A stretch of 64,000 nucleotides of DNA from Pseudoalteromonas undina (GCF_000238275.3 NZ_AHCF03000003.1:806001-870000); one strand, 5' to 3'. Counted from the first letter of the stretch, positions 52,507-60,958 are shown. Notes: a model not told the origin generated them from the sequence alone. Numbers and translations: made by a program.

Positions 52507-52590
52507 AGTACTGGACTTTAACCAGTGAACTTCGCCGTTACTTGTAAATAGCGGTAATGCTCTCATTTCTTGTAACTGAGCTAACGACCC
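52507..52590 (-). pseudogene. Degenerate tRNA-Val-like element D
   Basis: Nearly identical to element A; GGGTCGT-type 5' strand. Confidence 0.75.
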
Positions 52591-52641
52591 ATATTACAAA
52601 TTTAAACAAATAGCTACTTATATAATAACAGTTTTTATATG

Positions 52642-52717
52642 TGGTGGGTGATACTGGACTTGAACCAGTGACCCTCGCCTTGTAAGGGCGATGCTCTCCC
52701 AACTGAGCTAATCACCC
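52642..52717 (-). tRNA. tRNA-Val(TAC), copy 6 (GGGTGAT acceptor)
   Basis: Identical to copy 2; 76 nt with CCA. Confidence 0.95.
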
Positions 52718-52749
52718 ACATATAAATCAAACCAAACTATTATGAAAAT

Positions 52750-52832
52750 AGTACTGGACTTTAACCAGTGAACATAGCAATTACTTGTAAGTAAAATAAT
52801 GCTCTCTTTTTCTGATTGGGTTAATAAACCCC
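52750..52832 (-). pseudogene. Degenerate tRNA-Val-like element E (most diverged)
   Basis: Same layout as A-D but with many substitutions: 5' strand GGGTTTA, anticodon-like stem TTACT/AGTAA around TACA, and flanking hairpin ACTATT/AATAGT. The T loop again reads TTAAAGT. Confidence 0.65.
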
Positions 52833-52862
52833 TACAGAACTTAGATACGACACATTAAAATG

Positions 52863-52938
52863 TGGTGGGTGATACTGGACTTGAACCAGTGACCCTCGCC
52901 TTGTAAGGGCGATGCTCTCCCAACTGAGCTAATCACCC
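52863..52938 (-). tRNA. tRNA-Val(TAC), copy 7 (GGGTGAT acceptor)
   Basis: First of the array in transcription order, 42 bases after the -10 box. Identical body to copy 2. Confidence 0.95.
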
Positions 52939-52980
52939 GCATCTAAACAACACCACATTGCTGCGTTGTTGTGGGGCGCT

Positions 52981-53008
52981 ATTATAGATAGACTTGTAAA
53001 TGTGTCAA
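52981..53008 (-). promoter_or_regulatory. Promoter of the tRNA-Val array
   Basis: Minus strand: perfect TTGACA (53003-53008) and perfect TATAAT (52981-52986), 16 bases apart, then AGCGCCCC discriminator typical of stringently controlled stable-RNA genes. Confidence 0.85.
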
Positions 53009-53619
53009 CACTTGAATGATAAAAATGTGCTGAATGAAGCTTTTATAATCAATGCAATGCAAATAGTGTTCACTTTATCAACAAGGTAACATAAAACGAA
53101 CAATAAGCAGCTTTGGCTAGGGGTTAAAATAACTATATTTATATTCACTAGAGCGAGTTCTGTTGCTTTTTAAGGATGAAAATTAATTCAATTTAGTGGT
53201 AATTGATTTGCCGAGTCAGGGTTGCAACCAAGAAATCAAAGTAAAGCTTTCTAGTTCAGATCATCCTGCCTATGTTATTCAATTGTTTAAACCACTCAAA
53301 TTAGCAAGTTGTTTATCGCTTAGCATAGCTAAGCTTTACAATTAGCATTTAATAAAATCCAGCTAGATTATGATGGAAGTAGGCCCGTTTTAGGAGAAAA
53401 GCAGTGATAACTCAATTTGCATATAAATGTATACCTTTTGAGTCCGATGTGAATAGGTGCTTTTAGTATTACAGGGTCGTTATGCTCAACTCAAACTTAA
53501 ATGTGGCACACTTAACGTAGCTCATGGTTACTAAATAGTATGAAAATCTACTTTTTAGCATGTATGATAGCCAGTTTGTTGAAAATTAAACCATTTAAAT
53601 AATGTCGCACAAAAAACTG
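53009..53619. other. Non-coding gap between divergent tRNA promoters
   Basis: About 610 bases separate the minus-strand tRNA-Val promoter from the plus-strand tRNA-Ala/Glu promoter. A plus-strand frame near 53194-53346 is open for about 45 codons but has no start, ribosome site or family resemblance. I see no gene; it may be the relic of one. Confidence 0.4.
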
Positions 53620-53648
53620 TTGACTTTATTTTGGGGGGTGCATAGAAT
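53620..53648 (+). promoter_or_regulatory. Promoter of the tRNA-Ala/tRNA-Glu array
   Basis: TTGACT (53620-53625) and TAGAAT (53643-53648) with 17-base spacing, followed by a GCGCCCCGC discriminator, the same logic as the other two arrays. Confidence 0.8.
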
Positions 53649-53704
53649 GCGCCCCGCACTAAGCGATACACGACGTGGTTATCACCGAGCGTATTGAATA
53701 AGTT

Positions 53705-53780
53705 GGGGCTATAGCTCAGCTGGGAGAGCGCTTCGCTGGCAGCGAAGAGGTCTGCGGTTCGATCCCGCATAGCTCCACCA
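53705..53780 (+). tRNA. tRNA-Ala(GGC)
   Basis: 76 nt with CCA; anticodon loop CTGGCAG; GGGGCTA/TAGCTCC acceptor. Confidence 0.95.
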
Positions 53781-53816
53781 ATTTTTAGTGTTTGTCCTAG
53801 GGTAACAGTTTTCTGT

Positions 53817-53892
53817 GTCCCCATCGTCTAGAGGCCTAGGACACCGCCCTTTCACGGCGGTAACAGGGGTTCGAATCCCCTTGGGGACGCCA
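53817..53892 (+). tRNA. tRNA-Glu(TTC), copy 1
   Basis: 76 nt with CCA; anticodon loop CTTTCAC. Leader hairpin ACAG/CTGT (53805-53816) abuts the 5' end. Confidence 0.95.
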
Positions 53893-54035
53893 CTTAACTT
53901 TTTAGTTAAAGGCGGTTTTACCGAGAAAATAGCGTAACACATAAAGCTCGAGTCTTTATTTGTACTATACGCCATTACCTTAAGAGCTCAGGATGTGAGT
54001 TAAACTAATCAATCGTCCTAGTGACACTTTTTAGT

Positions 54036-54111
54036 GTCCCCATCGTCTAGAGGCCTAGGACACCGCCCTTTCACGGCGGTAACAGGGGTTCGAATCCCCT
54101 TGGGGACGCCA
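54036..54111 (+). tRNA. tRNA-Glu(TTC), copy 2
   Basis: Identical to copy 1; leader hairpin GACACT/AGTGTC reaches into tRNA bases 1-3. Confidence 0.95.
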
Positions 54112-54197
54112 CTTACTATTATATAGTAGGGTAGTGTTATTAAAGCTCGTCTGAATCGAGTCTAAACTTTCAGTTGTCCTAGTGACACTTTTTTAGT

Positions 54198-54273
54198 GTC
54201 CCCATCGTCTAGAGGCCTAGGACACCGCCCTTTCACGGCGGTAACAGGGGTTCGAATCCCCTTGGGGACGCCA
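54198..54273 (+). tRNA. tRNA-Glu(TTC), copy 3
   Basis: Identical tRNA; the 86-base spacer before it is nearly the same as the spacer before copy 4. Confidence 0.95.
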
Positions 54274-54358
54274 CTTACTATTATATAGTAGGGTAGTGTT
54301 ATTAAAGCTCGTCTGAATCGAGTCTAAACTTTCAGTTGTCCTAGTGACACTTTTTAGT

Positions 54359-54434
54359 GTCCCCATCGTCTAGAGGCCTAGGACACCGCCCTTTCACGGC
54401 GGTAACAGGGGTTCGAATCCCCTTGGGGACGCCA
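54359..54434 (+). tRNA. tRNA-Glu(TTC), copy 4
   Basis: Identical tRNA; leader hairpin GACACT/AGTGTC. Confidence 0.95.
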
Positions 54435-54521
54435 CTTACTATTATACAGTAGGGTAGTGTTATTAAAGCTCGTCTGAATCGAGTCTAAACTATTCAGTTG
54501 TCCTAGTGACACATATTCTGT

Positions 54522-54597
54522 GTCCCCATCGTCTAGAGGCCTAGGACACCGCCCTTTCACGGCGGTAACAGGGGTTCGAATCCCCTTGGGGACGCCA
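54522..54597 (+). tRNA. tRNA-Glu(TTC), copy 5
   Basis: Identical tRNA; leader hairpin GACACA/TGTGTC, a compensatory change relative to copies 2-4. Confidence 0.95.
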
Positions 54598-54689
54598 CTT
54601 ACTTATTTTAAATAGGGAAGTGCAGTGTTATTAAGCAACTCACCTGAAACGAGTCTAAACTTTCAGTTGTCCTAGTGACACTTTTTAGT

Positions 54690-54765
54690 GTCCCCATCGT
54701 CTAGAGGCCTAGGACACCGCCCTTTCACGGCGGTAACAGGGGTTCGAATCCCCTTGGGGACGCCA
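54690..54765 (+). tRNA. tRNA-Glu(TTC), copy 6
   Basis: Identical tRNA; leader hairpin GACACT/AGTGTC. Confidence 0.95.
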
Positions 54766-54945
54766 CTTACTTATTTTAAATAGGGAAGTGCAGTGTTATT
54801 AAGCAACTCGCCTGAAACGAGTCAAACCATTCAGTTGTCCTAGTGACACAGAAAATGTTTCTGAGAAGATAATGCCATTCGCCTCACAGGCTCGGCTCAT
54901 CTTACGCAGAAATAGCAAATCAGTGATTTGCAAACCAATTTCTGC

Positions 54946-55021
54946 GTCCCCATCGTCTAGAGGCCTAGGACACCGCCCTTTCACGGCGGTAACAGGGGTT
55001 CGAATCCCCTTGGGGACGCCA
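54946..55021 (+). tRNA. tRNA-Glu(TTC), copy 7
   Basis: Identical tRNA; its leader is about 100 bases longer and folds into a larger stem, ACGCAGAAAT/ATTTCTGCGT, with an inner GCAAATCA/TGATTTGC. Confidence 0.95.
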
Positions 55022-55341
55022 CTTACTTATTTTAAGTAATCTACAAAGCAGTATGACTGCAGCACTCTCTATCCGCAAAATAATAAAGAGTGAAAAATCT
55101 CTTGGTATGCCACCTACTATTCATTAGTAATATAGCTTTTAATAAAAAGTATCTAAAATCAGTTTACCTGCATTTCCATCACTACTTCAAAACTATCCAG
55201 TGAAGTTAAAATCTCAAAATTAAAAATTTTAATATAATAACTCCTATATATTATTAGTTTCTTTCCTTTCTTTATATTCAGCTTAAATATACTTCGCCTA
55301 TGTTAGGGTACATATAAACGTCCAAATAAATAGGAGGTTAT
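55022..55341. other. Gap between tRNA-Glu array and the DksA-like gene
   Basis: 320 bases, A+T-rich. CACTCT (55059-55064) and AGAGTG (55087-55092) may pair downstream of the last tRNA but no T run follows. The right part must hold the promoter of the downstream gene. Confidence 0.35.
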
Positions 55342-55608
55342 ATGGCAAGTGGATGGGCACGCGATGGTGCAATTCAAGATCAAATCGACGCCAGCGTTAA
55401 TGACGCTGTGCAGTATGCTAGAAGTAATTTAGTTTCTGGAGCCAGTGCCGAGCTATGTGAAGAATGTGATGAACCAATACCACAGGCACGAAGACTTGCG
55501 GTACCTGGGGTTAAGTATTGTGTAAGCTGCCAAGCTGACCTAGAAGGTAAAGGCGGGCTTTCAAAAGGGCTTAATCGGCGTGGCAGTAAAGACAGTCAGT
55601 TACGATAA
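55342..55608 (+). CDS. DksA/TraR-family C4 zinc-finger protein
   Basis: 88 residues. Zinc ligands C-E-E-C and C-V-S-C with the signature EPIPQARRLAVPGVKYCVSC of the short TraR/YbiI group. These lack most of the DksA coiled coil; TraR-type members bind the RNA polymerase secondary channel. A perfect AGGAGGT lies before the ATG, suggesting strong translation. Single-gene unit with its own terminator. Confidence 0.88.
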   Translation: MASGWARDGAIQDQIDASVNDAVQYARSNLVSGASAELCEECDEPIPQARRLAVPGVKYCVSCQADLEGKGGLSKGLNRRGSKDSQLR

Positions 55609-55632
55609 AAAGGTGCATACAGCACCTTTTTT
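55608..55632 (+). terminator. Terminator of the DksA-like gene
   Basis: AAAAGGTGC, loop ATACA, GCACCTTTTTT; it begins at the last base of the stop codon. Confidence 0.85.
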
Positions 55633-55697
55633 AATATCGTATCAGAGTTGAGCTTAGATAATTAAAAAGGGGTTAGTAAACCTATTAAATAAATTTA

Positions 55698-56099
55698 CTA
55701 AAATTTATTCATGTTCTCTTTTTTCTGAATAAGTTCAATTGAGTAGCCATCTGGATCTTTTACAAACGCAATTTCTGTTGTACCACCCTTTACTGGTCCT
55801 GGTTCACGGCTAACGTTACCGCCAGCGCCCTTAATATCTTCACAGGCTTTATAAATATCATCAAACTCAATAGCGATATGGCCATAGGCATTACCTAAAT
55901 CGTAGCTGTCGGTATCCCAGTTATAGGTTAGTTCAAGTACTGTCGTGTCAGTTTCATCACCGTATCCTACAAAGGCGAGGGTGTAGCGGTACTCTTCGTT
56001 ATCAGCACGGCGTAACTCTTTCATACCGAGCACTTGAGTATAAAACGCAATTGATTTATCTAGATCAGCAACCCGTAACATGGTGTGTAGTAAACGCAT
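55698..56099 (-). CDS. gloA: Lactoylglutathione lyase (glyoxalase I)
   Basis: Converts the methylglyoxal-glutathione adduct to S-lactoylglutathione. 133 residues, a two-beta-alpha-beta-beta-beta-module protein. All four metal ligands are at the same numbers as in E. coli: H5, E56, H74, E122. Short form, hence probably Ni-dependent. Confidence 0.94.
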   Translation of the reverse strand: MRLLHTMLRVADLDKSIAFYTQVLGMKELRRADNEEYRYTLAFVGYGDETDTTVLELTYNWDTDSYDLGNAYGHIAIEFDDIYKACEDIKGAGGNVSREPGPVKGGTTEIAFVKDPDGYSIELIQKKENMNKF

Positions 56100-56153
56100 T
56101 TAAACCCTCTTAAAATTCACATAAATTTTGATAACGCAGCCATTTTATAACGA

Positions 56154-57185
56154 CTACTGCTGCGCTGTTAAAATATCAATAATCCGATTATAAATTATTT
56201 CTGTGAGCATCACAGTATCATCGCCATTAGTATTTATAAACTGTACAACGACTGTATCGATATCTTTATAATAACGAGCAATGCTTGAATACCCTAATAC
56301 CCAACCCGTGTGTTCATACTTATAAAGCGATGTATACAAAGCTTGCTCTTGTTCGTCGAAAAAAGCGCCTTTGTTTAAAGCAATAAGAAAGTCGCCTATA
56401 TCTTGTGCGGTAGCCACATAGCCTTGATCGAGTGCTTTAAAATCATTCTCATAACCTACGTAGTAACCACTCATCAAATCTACTAAATTTATTTCATGCA
56501 CTGATGAAAACGTGTTCGTTAGGCCCAGTGGCGTTAAAATTTCATCTTTAATATATTGGTTATGATCATAACCCAGTACGTTAGACATAATTTTTCGCAG
56601 CAACAAATAATTGGTATTAGAATAGCCATAATCAGCATCAGGGCTAAAATCAGCGGGTTCATCGAGCACTAATGCAAGTGGATCAGGGTAGGTGATTGAC
56701 CAATCAAAATTATCGGTGTCTGTGTAATTGGGTATGCCACTTTTGTGTTTTACCATCATTCGTAATGTAATCTTATCTGCGTTTTCAATGCGCCCAATTA
56801 ATGATGGAAGATAATCAGCCAGTGTTTTATCTATATCAATACGTCCAGCGGCTGAAAGTTTGGTTAAAGCTGCTGCATCATATAACTTTCGAATGCTGCC
56901 AATTTTAAAAAGTGCATTAGGGTATGCGGGTATTTTTTGCTCTCGATCATGCCAACCATTTGCAAAATATTCAGGTTGCTGTCCTTGTTTATGAATGTAA
57001 ACAATAATGCCATCAATTCCTTGTTCAATAGCCTCTTGTGTTTGTGCTTGAACGTTAGCGGGCAGTGGGTGAAAGTAATATAAAGCAAACTGCCAAGGGG
57101 CAAAAATGTATATGCTAGTAAGAGTAACAATGAGAGCTGCAACGCGCAGAAGCGTGAGCGCCTTTTTGTTCTTCAATTGTATCAT
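56154..57185 (-). CDS. Serine hydrolase of the beta-lactamase/penicillin-binding fold
   Basis: 343 residues. N-terminal membrane/signal segment (about 9-30), then the SxxK motif S97-I-R-K100, YxN motif Y188-S-N190, and H-T-G (about 297-299) in place of K-T-G, the class C/esterase-like arrangement. Likely a periplasmic peptidase, esterase or D-aminopeptidase rather than a true beta-lactamase. Downstream of the decarboxylase on the same strand but separated by a long hairpin. Confidence 0.82.
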   Translation of the reverse strand: MIQLKNKKALTLLRVAALIVTLTSIYIFAPWQFALYYFHPLPANVQAQTQEAIEQGIDGIIVYIHKQGQQPEYFANGWHDREQKIPAYPNALFKIGSIRKLYDAAALTKLSAAGRIDIDKTLADYLPSLIGRIENADKITLRMMVKHKSGIPNYTDTDNFDWSITYPDPLALVLDEPADFSPDADYGYSNTNYLLLRKIMSNVLGYDHNQYIKDEILTPLGLTNTFSSVHEINLVDLMSGYYVGYENDFKALDQGYVATAQDIGDFLIALNKGAFFDEQEQALYTSLYKYEHTGWVLGYSSIARYYKDIDTVVVQFINTNGDDTVMLTEIIYNRIIDILTAQQ

Positions 57186-57236
57186 TGCATTCTGGCCTCA
57201 TTTATTTTTGGAGTGTGAGGATCAGCTCTTTATTCT

Positions 57237-57272
57237 ACTAAACAGCAATATCATGTGATATTGCTGTTTAGT
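57237..57272. terminator. Perfect 17-base inverted repeat after the decarboxylase gene
   Basis: Arms 57237-57253 and 57256-57272 (ACTAAACAGCAATATCA and its complement) are perfectly paired. It sits 34 bases beyond the stop of the decarboxylase and 51 before the hydrolase start. No T run, so it may be a transcription attenuator, an mRNA-end stabiliser or an operator. Confidence 0.5.
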
Positions 57273-57305
57273 TATAAGGAGTTCAACTCTATTAAAATAT
57301 ACTTT

Positions 57306-59216
57306 TTACTTATTAGCTTTGCCCTTAAGAACATAGATTTCGCCATCAAAACTGCCTTGAATTGTTAATCCTTGTCCTGCAAGCTCCTTAAGATAGTCTA
57401 CATGCTCTTGTGTAATATGTTGCCCCGGAACCAAAAGCGGAATGCCTGGCGGATAGGGCGTAACTAAACCGGCACAAATACGGTTGTTACTTTTACCGAT
57501 AGGCACAGATTCGCGCTCGCCATAAAAAGCTTCGCTTGGAATACAGGCTAAGTCTATAGCTGGTAGGTTTTCCGGTAAGCGAGAACGTCGCGTCGATGTG
57601 GCTAGTTTTACCTTGCCACTATCGAGTTTTTTCAACGCATTGTATAAACGAATGATCTTCGAACGCGTGCCGCCAAGAGTCAGTAACACCAAAATGGTAC
57701 TGTGGGTGTATTTTTCTATTTCTAGGCCAATTTCATCGAGAAGGTATTTATGAATATCTTTTAATGAATAGGGTAATTCGCTAATATCGATGAGAATTTT
57801 TAGCGGATCGTGACCCATGTTATCACCACTAAAGTGTGGAAATATTTCCATAAAATCTTGTTTACCAAGCACTTTAATTTGTTTGAGTGAAGCCATCTGT
57901 TGTTTAAATTCTTCCACATGGTTCAACAAAGCATTGAGTAACTTATAGCCTTCCATCTCCAATTGCTTTTGGCACACATCAAGCGACGCGATAAGCTGAT
58001 ATTTCGGCGATGTACTGGCATAAATACTGTAAATCTCGCGAAAGAAATCAGCATCGAAATCAGGATCGTTAACATGAATATAAGACGCCTGAGAAAACGC
58101 CGATACCACTTTATGCGCTGAATGAGTAACATAATCAGCGCCAGCATGAATGGCGGAATAGTAACGTAAGCTTGGATGAAACAGCGAGTAAGCAAACCAC
58201 GCTTCGTCGATAAACACCTTAATACCATGCTGATGAGCAAATTCAACTACCTGTTTGAGGTCGCTCAGTAGGCCATCGTAAGTACAACCGGTGAGAACCA
58301 GTAATTTTGCATCGGTATTTTGTTCTATTGCTTGTTTTATATCAGCCAATGACGGTGGCGCAAAAATCCCATATTTAGGATTTAAAATACTCGACAAATA
58401 AATGGGTAAACTGGCTGATTGCAAAATGCCATAGTGCACAGATTTATGGCAATTACGGTCAATAATCACTTTATCGCCCTTGCGAAGCAGTGTCTGCAAG
58501 ATGATTTTATTTGAGGTAGATGACCCGTTGGTAACAAAATAGGTATGTTTCACTTCAAACGTTGCCGCAGCTGACTCTTGGGCACGGCCAATGGTATTGG
58601 TGCTATCTGATAATGAGCCTAACGAATCGACTGACACCGACAAGTCACCTACGAAGACATTACGGCCATAAAACTGATAAAAATCTTTAATATAAGGAGA
58701 ATTTCTAAAGCTAGAACCGCCACTATGTCCTGGAGTGTGCCATGAATCATTCGACTCGCCAACATACCGGCGATACGCCGTCCAAAATGGGGTTTCTGAG
58801 CGATCATCGAAATCGTTAATCATATAACCTAAAATTGCTTCAGGGTCTGAGATTACTTCATCTTTAAAGAAGAAAGACTCAATCTCCTCCGACTCATTAA
58901 CGATTTCTAGCCCTTTTGTATCATCGCCAATAACATAAACGGGCAACTCAAGGCGGATCCTCTTTAGTTGCTCGATAAAGCGGCTATACATTTTCTCGCC
59001 TACTTTATTTTGCACATCCCAACTAAGTACAACAGCTTGAATATCGCCATCTTCTTCAACACACTCAAGCGCTTCTTTAAGTTCAAGACGTTCGATAATA
59101 TCAATATGAATATCGCTTCGCTCAAAATTAGCAATTGTTTTTGACAAATTCGTTGAAAGCTCTTTTAAGATGCTGGGGTCTTGCTCAATTAACAATATAC
59201 GAAGTAAGGGTAACAT
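57306..59216 (-). CDS. Orn/Lys/Arg decarboxylase family PLP enzyme
   Basis: 636 residues. An N-terminal receiver-like wing domain (1-130, LLRILLIEQDPSILKEL), the aspartate-aminotransferase-fold core with SWHTPGHSGGSSFR, D337 in FIDEAWFAY and PLP Lys K369 in THSAHKVVSAFSQASY, and a C-terminal domain ending near VPGQHITQEHVDYLK. About 80-110 residues shorter than E. coli inducible decarboxylases (AdiA, LdcI, SpeC). Substrate unassigned; could be a biodegradative arginine or lysine decarboxylase. Independent of the biosynthetic speA at 35 kb. Confidence 0.82.
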   Translation of the reverse strand: MLPLLRILLIEQDPSILKELSTNLSKTIANFERSDIHIDIIERLELKEALECVEEDGDIQAVVLSWDVQNKVGEKMYSRFIEQLKRIRLELPVYVIGDDTKGLEIVNESEEIESFFFKDEVISDPEAILGYMINDFDDRSETPFWTAYRRYVGESNDSWHTPGHSGGSSFRNSPYIKDFYQFYGRNVFVGDLSVSVDSLGSLSDSTNTIGRAQESAAATFEVKHTYFVTNGSSTSNKIILQTLLRKGDKVIIDRNCHKSVHYGILQSASLPIYLSSILNPKYGIFAPPSLADIKQAIEQNTDAKLLVLTGCTYDGLLSDLKQVVEFAHQHGIKVFIDEAWFAYSLFHPSLRYYSAIHAGADYVTHSAHKVVSAFSQASYIHVNDPDFDADFFREIYSIYASTSPKYQLIASLDVCQKQLEMEGYKLLNALLNHVEEFKQQMASLKQIKVLGKQDFMEIFPHFSGDNMGHDPLKILIDISELPYSLKDIHKYLLDEIGLEIEKYTHSTILVLLTLGGTRSKIIRLYNALKKLDSGKVKLATSTRRSRLPENLPAIDLACIPSEAFYGERESVPIGKSNNRICAGLVTPYPPGIPLLVPGQHITQEHVDYLKELAGQGLTIQGSFDGEIYVLKGKANK

Positions 59217-59437
59217 AGATGGTCCGCACTATAATTTTATTTATGCTCAGTAGCATAACTAAAGGAATGATACTTGTGAAATTAATACTTTAAAAATGTG
59301 CCTATAACTGCTTTTAGTACGGGTGCAGATATAAGCGTTTATTTAATTAATTTGCAGTATAAGAAAGTGCAAGGTGCCAAGTTAGGCACCTGCATTAGGA
59401 AATTGTACGTGTTGATCGAAGAGCACTCGCCATATAG
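59217..59437. other. Gap upstream of the decarboxylase
   Basis: No gene seen. GGTGCC (59373-59378) and GGCACC (59385-59390) form a hairpin about 50 bases beyond the stop of the nth fragment that follows; it may be that gene's old terminator. Confidence 0.4.
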
Positions 59438-59650
59438 TTATTCAGTTTTACCTTTAAACTCACACAAGTCTTTAATAATACAGCTACCACACTTAGGTTT
59501 TCGGGCTACACAGGTATAGCGACCATGTAAAATGAGCCAGTGGAGTACATCGACTTTGAACTTTTTGGGCACTAGTTTTTCGAGCTTCTTTTCTACTTCA
59601 ACAACGTTCTTACACATTGCAAACTTAGTAAGGTTTGAGTCGGCCAGCCG
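59438..59650 (-). pseudogene. nth: Truncated nth (endonuclease III) remnant, copy 1
   Basis: Minus strand reads KNVVEVEKKLEKLVPKKFKV, then HWLILHGRYTCVARKPKCGS and on to the TAA, which is the C-terminal fifth of endonuclease III including the 4Fe-4S ligands (C-x6-C-x2-C-x5-C). The bases for G-W-P that precede it are joined directly to S-N, with about 11 codons deleted and the frame lost; V-H-H-W has become V-L-H-W. No N-terminal half is present. Confidence 0.85.
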
Positions 59651-59799
59651 AAAGATAATAAAAGTAGATGCAAAAGGTAATACCTATAGGAGGCTTTTAT
59701 TAACTTCCTGACTGTTACTATCGACATAGCATTATTTACTCTAATTAAACAGCTAACAGTCTCAATAGTTTTAGTTTTTTAAAACAATGTTTTGGCCTA

Positions 59800-60873
59800 C
59801 TAAGTGCATTTTTTAAAAATCCATTCTAAAGGCCCGTGTTTAAAATACTTGAGCCAAAACACACTGAAAATTATGCTAATTATGCAAAAAACCAATGCGG
59901 AAAATATTGACAAGTCTATGGTTTGATTAACGAGTAAGCCAGTTGCCTCAAGAATTCCCATGCCAATAATGACATGTGCTACATACAGAGTTAACGTTAA
60001 CTGCCCAGTTTTGCTTAGCCACTCAATTAACCGGTTGGTAGGAAATACACTTGCTAGTTTTAGAGAAACCAGCAAAACAAGAACGGCAGAGCTTGCAGCT
60101 GAAAACATATATTGTGGCAACGGCGGTATTATTGACGTGGTTAACAAAAACTCAATTTCATCTTTTGACATGCCAATAGACGGGTCATCTCCTGCCCACA
60201 TTCTCAGCATATAGAAGCTTGCTTCTACAATAAGTAAAATACTTAAAGACCATGTAAACAAAGACTTCCTTACATTAGTATTGGATAAATCTTGTTTACC
60301 CAACCATATGCCAAATAGCAAGAAACCACACCATGGTAAAACTGGGTGATAACCATTAAAGAAAAGGTGTCTAATCACTCCTTCAGTTGTCCAAAAACCA
60401 GAATAACTAAGCTCAAGCCAATCCCATCCTTTTTCGTAATCAAAGAATAGCCACATTAATGGAAATGCAAAAACAAAACCGATAGATGCACTGAGCAGTT
60501 TCTTGCTGCTAAGAGTAAATAATAATGCAGCTATCAAAAAATAGAATGCATAGAATTTCAAGATGTCGGCTTCCCAAATAGGTGTAAAAGCCAAGCCAAT
60601 CAAAAGTAGTAAAACAGACCTTTTTATCAAAGAGGTTCTTACTTGCTTGATGTGTTCAAGTGATCCACTGGTAACACATTTTTTAGTTAAAAACGCAATA
60701 CCTATACCCGCTAATATAACAAACAAAGCCGAAGCCCGACCTTCGAATAGAGCCGCAAACTCTATTAATTGTGGTGTGCCAATATCGGCGTTCATGGCTA
60801 ACTTAAAGTTGACAATAACCATACCAAAGAGCGCTAACGCTCTTGCAAAGTCAATACCGATTAGTCTATTCAC
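59800..60873 (-). CDS. DUF418-family membrane protein
   Basis: 357 residues with about ten membrane helices. The N-terminal RLIGIDFARALALFGMVIVN opens an acyltransferase-like (heparan-glucosaminide N-acetyltransferase-like) domain, and the end FWLKYFKHGPLEWIFKKCT is the DUF418 C-terminal mark. Function unknown. Divergent from a TetR gene that probably controls it; lies between two nth fragments, suggesting it is an inserted block. Confidence 0.82.
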   Translation of the reverse strand: MNRLIGIDFARALALFGMVIVNFKLAMNADIGTPQLIEFAALFEGRASALFVILAGIGIAFLTKKCVTSGSLEHIKQVRTSLIKRSVLLLLIGLAFTPIWEADILKFYAFYFLIAALLFTLSSKKLLSASIGFVFAFPLMWLFFDYEKGWDWLELSYSGFWTTEGVIRHLFFNGYHPVLPWCGFLLFGIWLGKQDLSNTNVRKSLFTWSLSILLIVEASFYMLRMWAGDDPSIGMSKDEIEFLLTTSIIPPLPQYMFSAASSAVLVLLVSLKLASVFPTNRLIEWLSKTGQLTLTLYVAHVIIGMGILEATGLLVNQTIDLSIFSALVFCIISIIFSVFWLKYFKHGPLEWIFKKCT

Positions 60874-60905
60874 TCTCTTGCTCCACAGAATTCATTTTTA
60901 ACTTT

Positions 60906-60958
60906 TGAGACATTGCTGTATCATAATGGAACTTAATAGATGATACAAGGCTGTCTCA
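60906..60958. promoter_or_regulatory. Candidate TetR operator between the DUF418 and TetR genes
   Basis: Inverted repeat TGAGACATTGCTGTATCAT (60906-60924) and ATGATACAAGGCTGTCTCA (60940-60958): 15 of 19 positions are complementary, in blocks of 7 and 8. It ends four bases before the TetR start codon and 33 bases upstream of the DUF418 start, right for repression of both. Confidence 0.6.

Noticed and set aside
53194..53346. Possible relic gene in the gap between divergent tRNA promoters.
   Set aside because: Only about 45 open codons, no start, no ribosome site and no recognisable motif; not enough to call even a pseudogene.
53555..54984. Open frames on the minus strand of the tRNA-Ala/Glu array.
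   Set aside because: They are antisense translations of repeated tRNA-Glu copies.
51559..55021. Regularly spaced repeats that could be taken for a CRISPR array.
   Set aside because: The repeats are full tRNA genes with encoded CCA and cloverleaf pairing; the spacers are near-identical rather than unique.
59298..59519. 73-residue plus-strand frame.
   Set aside because: It runs antisense through the nth remnant and has no start signal.
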